Below are positions 37,755 through 45,017 of a stretch of 45,017 nucleotides of DNA, piece by piece. This DNA comes from Pseudomonadota bacterium (GTDB lineage: Bacteria > Pseudomonadota > Gammaproteobacteria > GRL18). A program made the position numbers and the translations under genes. Each line of letters begins with the position of its first letter. The stretch's first letter is position 1. The notes below the pieces were generated by a model that was not told where the DNA came from, did no database searches, and worked only from the letters and a program-made list of their open reading frames with translations. Location: positions 1 to 45,017 of the forward strand of contig JADFVK010000154.1 in NCBI GenBank assembly GCA_015222495.1. The letters are read 5' to 3'.

Positions 37755-39734
37755 ATGGCAAATGAAGACTTTTTCAATAATGTTCAGGCTTATGGTCAAT
37801 GGAAAAGAGATCTAGTCTCCACAATTGAACAATTTCAGGACTGGCTAAATACAACTGGACTGGAAGATAGTGAACAAAGCTTAAAAATATACGAGACTTT
37901 ACAAACTTTAAAATACGATCGTATTACTCTGGCTTTTGTCGGTGAGTTTTCCAGAGGAAAAACTGAGCTTATTAATGCAATTTTCTTTTCTAAGTACAAA
38001 CGTCGTCTACTGGCCAGTGATGCAGGCCGCACCACTATGTGCCCCACTGAGTTATTTTATGATGTAGATGATCCTAAGGCATACATGCGTCTTCTTCCCA
38101 TTGAAAGTCGCCTGGAAGATACCAGTATTACCGAACATAAGCAACATCCCATTAATTGGACAACCATTCAATTAGATATCAACTCACCTGAAAAGATGGC
38201 AGAGTCTTTTGCCCAAATTACCAAAACAAAACCTGTCAAAGCAGTAGAGGCTAAACGTCTTGGCCTCTATGATATAATTACTGACAATAATGGTAGTGAA
38301 ATTTCCGATAATAAAATTGTTGAAATTCCAATGTGGCGTCATGCCCTAATCAACTTTCCTCATCCATTTCTAGAACAGGGACTTACTATTTTAGATACTC
38401 CCGGACTTAATTCTTTAGGAAATGAGCCAGAACTCACTATTAGTATGTTACCCAATGCTCAAGCTGCTATTTTTGTGTTAGCAGCTGATACCGGTGTTAC
38501 CCGCTCAGATATGGATATCTGGCGACGCCACCTGAAAAGCTTTCGTAGAAATCGTAATAGTGGTTTAGTTGTTGCCCTTAATAAGATTGATACTCTTTGG
38601 GATGACCTGAAAACTGAAAAAGAAATAAAAGCCAGTATCCAGAGACAATGCCTGGAAAGTTCTAAAACTTTGGGCATTGACAGCAAACATGTATTTGCCG
38701 TATCTGCACAAAAAGCTTTGCTTGGAAGAGTTAGAGAAGATACTGATCTCATTACTAAAAGCAACCTACCCAAACTGGAACAAGTACTGTCCAGTGACAT
38801 ATTGCCGCAAAAACAAAACTTAGTACGCAACACCATTATTAATGATATCACTGATCTAATGAAAAGCTCTAAGAGCATTTTATTTGGACAGTTTAATGCG
38901 CGCAAAAAATCAATAGCCGGTTTAGGTGGTCTAAGTGGTAAAAATGAGAACGTCATTTATAACTTACTTAAGAAAACCCGTGAAGAGCAACAAATTTATC
39001 AGAAAAATGCTGAAAACCTACATGCCAGTCGCCAAATTTTATTAGGTCAACAAAAAAAGCTTAATAATATTATTGCTCTGGACAAACTGGATGAGCACAT
39101 TAATCAAGCCCGAACAACGATGAAAGGCAGTTGGACAACCACTGGTATGAAGTCAGGGATGAAACTTTTATTTGATGGTTTAAGCAATACCATAAATGAA
39201 GCAGACAAACAGGTAGAACTTACTAACCGCCTTATTAATTCTATTTATACTCGTTTTCAAAATGAAAATAAAGAAGAAGGTTCAGAACTAAAAGCCAAGC
39301 TATTTTCTGTTGATTCGTATAAAAAAGAAATTGAACTACTTTATGAAGATGCAGAAGAATATCGCACCAGTGTATATTCCACTCTAACAGAGCAAAGCTT
39401 TGTCATAAAAAAATTCTTTATCTCTTTAGTGAGTCGTGCAAGAAATATTTATTACCAACTCAACCAGGATTCTGATAGTTGGACCAAATTAGCTTTAACA
39501 CCATTAGTCCACCATGTAAAAGCACATAAGCAAGAATTACAAATGCGTATGGATCAGTTGAAAAAGGCTGGAGATTCCAGAAACAATATTACTGAACAGT
39601 TTAGCAAACTCACCAAAGAAGCAAAAGTATTACAAAAATATCTTATTGATTTAAATGCCATGATTAAAGTTGTAAGTGAACCTGTTACTGCAGAAAATAA
39701 GCAACAAAAAAGTAATCAAGCTCCTAGTAAATAA
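37755..39734 (+). CDS. Bacterial dynamin-like GTPase
   Basis: FVGEFSRGKTELINAI (G1), LDTPGLNSLG (G3), ALNKIDTLWDD (G4); long coiled C-terminus. Confidence 0.88.
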   Translation: MANEDFFNNVQAYGQWKRDLVSTIEQFQDWLNTTGLEDSEQSLKIYETLQTLKYDRITLAFVGEFSRGKTELINAIFFSKYKRRLLASDAGRTTMCPTELFYDVDDPKAYMRLLPIESRLEDTSITEHKQHPINWTTIQLDINSPEKMAESFAQITKTKPVKAVEAKRLGLYDIITDNNGSEISDNKIVEIPMWRHALINFPHPFLEQGLTILDTPGLNSLGNEPELTISMLPNAQAAIFVLAADTGVTRSDMDIWRRHLKSFRRNRNSGLVVALNKIDTLWDDLKTEKEIKASIQRQCLESSKTLGIDSKHVFAVSAQKALLGRVREDTDLITKSNLPKLEQVLSSDILPQKQNLVRNTIINDITDLMKSSKSILFGQFNARKKSIAGLGGLSGKNENVIYNLLKKTREEQQIYQKNAENLHASRQILLGQQKKLNNIIALDKLDEHINQARTTMKGSWTTTGMKSGMKLLFDGLSNTINEADKQVELTNRLINSIYTRFQNENKEEGSELKAKLFSVDSYKKEIELLYEDAEEYRTSVYSTLTEQSFVIKKFFISLVSRARNIYYQLNQDSDSWTKLALTPLVHHVKAHKQELQMRMDQLKKAGDSRNNITEQFSKLTKEAKVLQKYLIDLNAMIKVVSEPVTAENKQQKSNQAPSK

Positions 39735-39738
39735 ATCT

Positions 39739-40176
39739 ATGATTGGATTAGTGCAAAGGGTTTCATGGGCAAAAGTTGTTGTTGATGATCAAACAATTGC
39801 TCAAATTGATCAAGGTATCTTAGTTCTCCTGGGCATGGAAAAATCTGATGAGCAGCAACAGGCAGATAAACTTCTGCATCGTCTGCTTAATTACCGAATT
39901 TTTGCTGATGCTGAAGATAAAATGAACCTGAGCGTCAAAGATATTAAAGGCGGTGTTTTACTCGTACCTCAGTTCACTTTAGCTGCTGATACAAAAAAAG
40001 GTTTACGTCCCAGTTTTAGTTCCGCTATGCCCCCCGCAGAAGCCGAAGAATTATTTTCCTATTTGCTAAAACAATCCCGGAGTAGTTATGACAAAATTGC
40101 CTCAGGCCAATTTGGTGCTGATATGAAAGTTTCTCTACTTAATGATGGTCCTGTCACATTTTCATTAAATACCTAG
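39739..40176 (+). CDS. dtd: D-aminoacyl-tRNA deacylase
   Basis: MIGLVQRVSWAKVVVDDQTI; LVPQFTLAADTKKGLRPSFSSAMPP. Confidence 0.95.
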   Translation: MIGLVQRVSWAKVVVDDQTIAQIDQGILVLLGMEKSDEQQQADKLLHRLLNYRIFADAEDKMNLSVKDIKGGVLLVPQFTLAADTKKGLRPSFSSAMPPAEAEELFSYLLKQSRSSYDKIASGQFGADMKVSLLNDGPVTFSLNT

Positions 40177-40234
40177 CCCTGAGAACAAGAGCAGGATAAG
40201 GTCTTTATAGGAAATAAATTTCATTAAATACCTA
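40160..40234. repeat. Exact 16-bp direct repeat
   Basis: TTTCATTAAATACCTA at 40160-40175 and 40219-40234. Confidence 0.95.
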
Positions 40235-41863
40235 ATCATAGCGATTTTGAATATATTTTATTACCTTACTAATACTTAATTCCACACTGGCCGGACCACT
40301 TCTAATATAAAAGCTTTCTGAATTTTTGTAATACAAAAAGGCAGGTCGACGGGCACGTTCACATTCAATCACTAAGATTGTTTTTCCTTCAATTTGATTG
40401 ATGAGTAAATGTATATATTGTGAAAATTCAAGACCTATATGCTGACTCAAAAGATTTTTAAAATGTAATAAAATCTTATCCTCATTATCAAACTCATCTA
40501 CCTCTATTCCCAAAATATTGGCATCATCATCTACGCCGATTAATAAAATACCCCCATGGGTATTCATAAATCCAACCAGTCCTTTTAACCAGGCTATTTC
40601 AATTTCTTTACCATTTTTCCCTGATTTTAAATTTTTTCTCATAGTGGACTTAAATTCCAGAGTCTCACTTTCTCCCATTCTTAACAAGTGATATATTTCA
40701 TTAGAAAAATCACTATGAATAATAGATGTTTTTGGAACATCTTTGAGTTGATGGGCATATTTTTTAACCAGGATATTTGCCATAACAATGGCCAAAACAA
40801 TAAGAATTAAAATACCTATTAACATAAACTTAAAGTTTTCACTTATCACATCCAGGAGTTCTTTTTCAGCAACAATCACTCCTGCATAAATAGAATGATT
40901 GTCTTTCTTAAGATTAAACACCTTATACCACCAGACTTTTCCATTACGCGAAAACTTATGAATTTGATCTAAAGGATTTTTTTGCTTTAACCAATGATTC
41001 ACTGAATCAAAAATAATATAATTATCTGCATCACGTCCTGGTGCATACAAGCTGCCTCCTGTTGCTGAGCCTTTTACCTCATGATTATTATTAGGAGGGA
41101 GTATAATTTCTCCTGCAGAGCTCATTAAATAAGAGGTATCATTTTTTCCTACACGAATATTAGCCAGTGAACTGGCCATTTCTGAAAGTGTGACATCAAA
41201 GGCCAGTAAATAAGTAATATCTTTGTCTTTCCAGCTTGTTACCCCGGTAATTCCTGGTATTTTCTTAGCATAAAAACTATAGGGCTGCGTCCACTTAACA
41301 GGTTTATCATTACTCTTCGAAATGCCTAATTGGTACCAGGGGCGATCTTTTGACTGGTAAGAAGTTGTCTCTTCCCACTGTTTTATTAATTGATTATTAT
41401 CACTCCATTGACTCCAAACAGCCGTATCAGCACTGTGTTCATCCGGATTAATATAACGTGATAACCAATGGCCATCTGTTTTGGTAAAAAAATACTCCTT
41501 ACCATCAGAGCTCGCTAATATCACTGAAGAAATTTGTGGTCGGGTTTCTAAAATCGGAATAAAACGTTTATTAAAACTATCCTGCTTTGCCGTTGTTAAA
41601 GACTCCAGCTGTGCCCACTTTCTCGATAAAAGAAGATTAGTGGTAATAGGTTCAAATAAACGATTATTTTTTTCTATGCTGAGCTTTTGCACAGAATCAA
41701 TTAATGCGACTGTAATGTCTTTCTGAATTTGCGTAGAATATAAGTAGGATAAAAAAACAAAAAAAGCAATCAGCAATAAGACCAGCAGGCTTATATCACG
41801 TGTCAGACGCCGCCTGACAGAAGAGGGTGAAGCTATATTGGTATTACTGACATCACTGGTCAT
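40232..41863 (-). CDS. Membrane sensor (Cache-type) fused to C-terminal AlbA_2/Schlafen-like domain
   Basis: N-terminal TM, periplasmic Cache-like region, second TM, then GESETLEFKST...GLVGFMNTHGGILLIGVDDDANILGIE...FYIRSGPASVELS. Confidence 0.8.
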   Translation of the reverse strand: MTSDVSNTNIASPSSVRRRLTRDISLLVLLLIAFFVFLSYLYSTQIQKDITVALIDSVQKLSIEKNNRLFEPITTNLLLSRKWAQLESLTTAKQDSFNKRFIPILETRPQISSVILASSDGKEYFFTKTDGHWLSRYINPDEHSADTAVWSQWSDNNQLIKQWEETTSYQSKDRPWYQLGISKSNDKPVKWTQPYSFYAKKIPGITGVTSWKDKDITYLLAFDVTLSEMASSLANIRVGKNDTSYLMSSAGEIILPPNNNHEVKGSATGGSLYAPGRDADNYIIFDSVNHWLKQKNPLDQIHKFSRNGKVWWYKVFNLKKDNHSIYAGVIVAEKELLDVISENFKFMLIGILILIVLAIVMANILVKKYAHQLKDVPKTSIIHSDFSNEIYHLLRMGESETLEFKSTMRKNLKSGKNGKEIEIAWLKGLVGFMNTHGGILLIGVDDDANILGIEVDEFDNEDKILLHFKNLLSQHIGLEFSQYIHLLINQIEGKTILVIECERARRPAFLYYKNSESFYIRSGPASVELSISKVIKYIQNRYD

Positions 41864-41954
41864 AATAGTTTTAATTCCTGTATACCAAGTACCTGAACAA
41901 ATTAGTTTTGATCAGTTGAAAATAAACGTAACTACTCACTTTAAATTAACAGAC

Positions 41955-42224
41955 TTACTTATCAACAAAGTCATATTTTTGCATCACTTTATAGATTTTT
42001 TTACTGGTTTTAGCTATTCGCTTTATTTCACCAAAATCAGGTAAATCTCCTGCATCCAACTGATATTCCCAGTCTTCTAATTCCGCATCCAGATAATCCA
42101 ATAGTTTTTTTGGGCAACCATTACACTGACCTGTACAAACATTCGCTTCTGGAATATCAAAGGGCATGTCCTTACGAACTTGTTTAATTAATCCCCGCAT
42201 TGCGGTCGTTCTATCTGGCTTCAA
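41955..42224 (-). CDS. Small conserved hypothetical protein with CxxxCxxCP motif
   Basis: NVCTGQCNGCPKKLLDYLDAELEDWEYQL. Confidence 0.55.
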   Translation of the reverse strand: MKPDRTTAMRGLIKQVRKDMPFDIPEANVCTGQCNGCPKKLLDYLDAELEDWEYQLDAGDLPDFGEIKRIAKTSKKIYKVMQKYDFVDK

Positions 42225-42227
42225 TGT

Positions 42228-43037
42228 CTAAAGACTCATATAAGGTTCTATCAGGGCTAAAAATATTTCCGGTTGTTCCGCATGAAGCCAGTGACCTGCT
42301 GATTTTATCATGGAAAATGAGGCCAGTGGAAAAAGTTCTTTGCTTAAGGCTTGATTGGCTTTACTCAAATAATCAGACTCCCCTCCTCCCACAAATAAAA
42401 CTTTTTTAGGATAGGGCTTCATCTGACGGGTATCAGGAAAACCGCTAATGAATGGAATTGAACGGCTAATGGCATCAAGATTTAAGCGCCATTGGTATTC
42501 TCCCGGTTTCTTATCCGTAGGTGTTTGTTGCAGATTTTGCAGTAAAAACTGCCTTAAACCCTCATCCTGTATCGTATGGGACAAGCATTCATCAGCTTCC
42601 CTGCGTGATTTAATTTTTTCTAGCGGAACAGACTTAAAGCCTTTTAAAACTTCATCAAACTCATGCTGATAAGGAAGCGGCGCAATATCAACAATGACCA
42701 GTTTATTAATTAACTCTGCTTGTGTCAGAGCCAGGTAAAGTGCAGCTTTACCACCCATGCTATGGGCAATAATATTGACGGAATGATATTCATTTTTAAC
42801 AATGAGTTCTTCAATAAACTGCAATACATCCTGAGCCATCGATGGATAATCCATCAATTCAGTATGGGGTGACTGACCATGATTACGCAGGTCAAGCGAA
42901 TAAACCCGCTTTTTTTTTGCTAAGTGTTTTGCAATAGGAGTCCAGTTTCGGTGGCTGCCAAACAAACCATGCAGAATAACAATTGGACACTGAGATTTAT
43001 TGTTAGCCTCACCATATTGCACTACATTTAATTTCAT
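42228..43037 (-). CDS. Alpha/beta hydrolase, YbfF-like esterase
   Basis: ILHGLFGSHRNWTPIAKHL; DLRNHGQSPH; IAHSMGGKAAL; start taken at MKLNVVQYGEAN. Confidence 0.88.
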   Translation of the reverse strand: MKLNVVQYGEANNKSQCPIVILHGLFGSHRNWTPIAKHLAKKKRVYSLDLRNHGQSPHTELMDYPSMAQDVLQFIEELIVKNEYHSVNIIAHSMGGKAALYLALTQAELINKLVIVDIAPLPYQHEFDEVLKGFKSVPLEKIKSRREADECLSHTIQDEGLRQFLLQNLQQTPTDKKPGEYQWRLNLDAISRSIPFISGFPDTRQMKPYPKKVLFVGGGESDYLSKANQALSKELFPLASFSMIKSAGHWLHAEQPEIFLALIEPYMSL

Positions 43038-43057
43038 AAAAAGTATTCTAAAAAACT

Positions 43058-43768
43058 TTATACTGGTAAATAATTTGACTTCCATTGATCATAGGAATTG
43101 ATAATTTCATCCAACTGAGCTTGATCATAATCTCTTAAGCCGCTTAATAATAAATTTTTAGCACCATGGCCAATTTCAGCATCATCAGAGAGAATCATAA
43201 ATTCCAGTCTGACTTCACCTTTTTTACCATTTCTCTGCAATAAAGATTGAGTTAATTTCAGTTCAATATTTTCACCAGACAAGCGCTCAAGATGAATTTC
43301 CATATTTTTATAAATCACCAGGGGACGTGCAGGATTTATCATAGCATTTTCTTTTTGCATGAGCGGCACTAGAATGTGTGGAAAAGTCTGTCCAGAAAAT
43401 TGAACATATTTTTCTGCTAAAGCAGCAATAAACTTTGCATCTCTGGTTTGTTCACCTGAACGAACCACATCCATATAATTTTTTTCATTCTCTCCTGATA
43501 AACTATAACTATCTGGAATTTCTTGTGGAAAAATTAACTGCGTCGTATCCCCCACCATCCCGGCAAAATCAATATGCATCTCCTGACTAATACCATACTC
43601 AGATAAAAACACCGAAAATAATAAGTCTCCCGGTACACAAAAACGCTTAGCATCTTCATCATGAATAGGATTAAAGTCCCCAGCAACCCCCTTAGCAAAA
43701 GAACTTGCCTGAACACGAGTAAAACTCACTTTATCATTATCACGATTAAAATAATTACTAATATTCAT
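43058..43768 (-). CDS. DUF3581-family protein
   Basis: FTRVQASSFAKGVAGDFNPIHDEDAKRFCVPGDLLFSVFLSEYGIS. Confidence 0.75.
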   Translation of the reverse strand: MNISNYFNRDNDKVSFTRVQASSFAKGVAGDFNPIHDEDAKRFCVPGDLLFSVFLSEYGISQEMHIDFAGMVGDTTQLIFPQEIPDSYSLSGENEKNYMDVVRSGEQTRDAKFIAALAEKYVQFSGQTFPHILVPLMQKENAMINPARPLVIYKNMEIHLERLSGENIELKLTQSLLQRNGKKGEVRLEFMILSDDAEIGHGAKNLLLSGLRDYDQAQLDEIINSYDQWKSNYLPV

Positions 43769-43931
43769 TTTACTGGCTTCCTAATCTTAAATTTTTATTA
43801 ACAAATAACTAACCCATAAGTATAGGAAGTTTAAAACAATTTTTCAATCTAATAATCATGCTACAATAACAATAAAAAAGGGTTTTGTTAATTTTTTAAG
43901 TTAACAATTAACTCAAATGGGGGATAAATAA

Positions 43932-44720
43932 ATGACTAAAATTAAATTTCAGCTTAATGCAGAAAATATAGAGCTGGCCTATCAAAATATTTCACACTCT
44001 TTACAGGATAGTGAATGGTGGAATAGTGAAAAAAAACGTCAAAAAGCCATTAAAATCTATAAAAAATTAAAACTTGAAAAGCTTTTTGATTTAGCTAAGA
44101 GGGATTATGAAAAATATAAAAAGAAAATTCAAAAATCTCTTAATAACTGGTGCAACCAATGCATTAATAGTGAGCAATGGAAAAAATTAAGAAATAGTAT
44201 TCAACAAGCTCAAAATCAAATTTCAGATCATATAGAAACCCAGATAAAGATTAGAAATAACAAACCAAAGCAGGAAAAAAATATCAGTCTGTCAGACTCC
44301 GCATATCAATTATTATATAATTTTTCTCAGCAAGAAAACAAATCCATTTCTGATATTATTATTTCTAAATTCTCACCAAACACAAAGAGTCAAGCTGTCG
44401 AAAACAAATCTACTCAAAGCTTTAAAACAATCGATGCCATTAAAAATACCAAGCCTGATAACCAAGATTTAAAAACTCATGAGAAGGTAAAAAAGGGTAA
44501 GATTAACATCATTGAACTCTGGCATTATGCCGGTGGACAATGTCAGGCATTATCAAAAGTCACCCAAAAACGCTGCAAAAGAATTACTCCGGAGTTATCC
44601 ATTAAACATCAGCTCATTAAGGGGATTGATTATGAATTTGCCGTCTGCCATACCCATGACAATGATAAGTCACAGCTGGATCAAACTGATTTAAACCTTA
44701 AAGGGGACGTTCTGGAATAG
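43932..44720 (+). CDS. Hypothetical lysine-rich protein with C-terminal Cys/His cluster
   Basis: Helical basic N-terminus; C-terminal GGQCQALSKVTQKRCKR...CHTH. Confidence 0.65.
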   Translation: MTKIKFQLNAENIELAYQNISHSLQDSEWWNSEKKRQKAIKIYKKLKLEKLFDLAKRDYEKYKKKIQKSLNNWCNQCINSEQWKKLRNSIQQAQNQISDHIETQIKIRNNKPKQEKNISLSDSAYQLLYNFSQQENKSISDIIISKFSPNTKSQAVENKSTQSFKTIDAIKNTKPDNQDLKTHEKVKKGKINIIELWHYAGGQCQALSKVTQKRCKRITPELSIKHQLIKGIDYEFAVCHTHDNDKSQLDQTDLNLKGDVLE

Positions 44721-44737
44721 TCTTAAAAACGCACTTC

Positions 44738-44840
44738 GGTGTGTAGGTTGTAACTCAGGAGGACGCTCAAGTACATCCATGTAACGCTCAACCTCGGCAT
44801 CCATGCCTCGAAAAGCCTCCTGAACCACAACCTACACACC
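44738..44840. repeat. Long palindromic element with nested palindromes
   Basis: GGTGTGTAGGTTGT (44738-44751)/ACAACCTACACACC (44827-44840) perfect; TCAGGAGG (44755-44762)/CCTCCTGA (44816-44823); loop holds TACATCCATGTA and GGCATCCATGCC. Confidence 0.9.
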
Positions 44841-44993
44841 AAATTGCTCTTACGTCATATTCCCTCACTTGGAGCGAAAGAGCAAGAGCAAAAGAAAGTT
44901 CTCAGTTTATTTTGCTTTTGATCTCCAACCGCCAAAAGTGAGGATAAATACAGCGGGAGAGTGTGCAGAGAAGTGGTTGGCATCATTGGGGAT

Positions 44994-45017
44994 TATGAAA
45001 ACATGGATGTTTTCATA
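44994..45017. repeat. Perfect 11-bp inverted repeat at window end
   Basis: TATGAAAACAT GG ATGTTTTCATA. Confidence 0.9.

Noticed and set aside
38459-38956. 165-aa minus-strand ORF
   Set aside because: Antisense to the dynamin-like GTPase; no recognisable domain
44738-44840. Integron attC site
   Set aside because: No RYYYAAC/GTTRRRY core sites at the ends and no cassette array nearby

Overview
This AT-rich gammaproteobacterial window looks like a sulfur-oxidiser chromosome: fccAB, soxYZ and a NapC-type tetraheme cytochrome are present. Most of it (about 3.9-45 kb) is core-type sequence: TRAP solute-binding protein, uvrD-pgl-glk, fccAB, algZR-like pair with argH, cyaA/cyaY, soxZY with a sigma-54 two-component pair, lpxL-like, pqiABC, ppk2, pilTU-yggS-proC-yggT, a dynamin-like GTPase, dtd, and others. 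The left 3.8 kb, abutting the 3' end of a tRNA-Leu(CAG), looks accessory. It holds the most interesting locus: a two-gene cassette of a SLATT-domain 2TM membrane protein and a YVDD reverse transcriptase. Directly upstream is a leader of about 130 nt that folds into a closed multi-hairpin RNA (P1 stem 303-312/422-431), preceded by a plausible promoter. I interpret this as a candidate defence-associated RT (DRT-like) system with its own ncRNA. Other notable points are a sigma-54 promoter with an upstream palindrome in front of soxYZ next to a GAFTGA response regulator, a degenerate 20-bp repeat family flanking a two-gene accessory segment, an ABC solute-binding-protein pseudogene, complex intergenic palindromes, a Cache-AlbA_2 fusion, and a 9-bp x8 in-frame repeat in ppk2. 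Everything was read by eye; no searches or folding programs were run.
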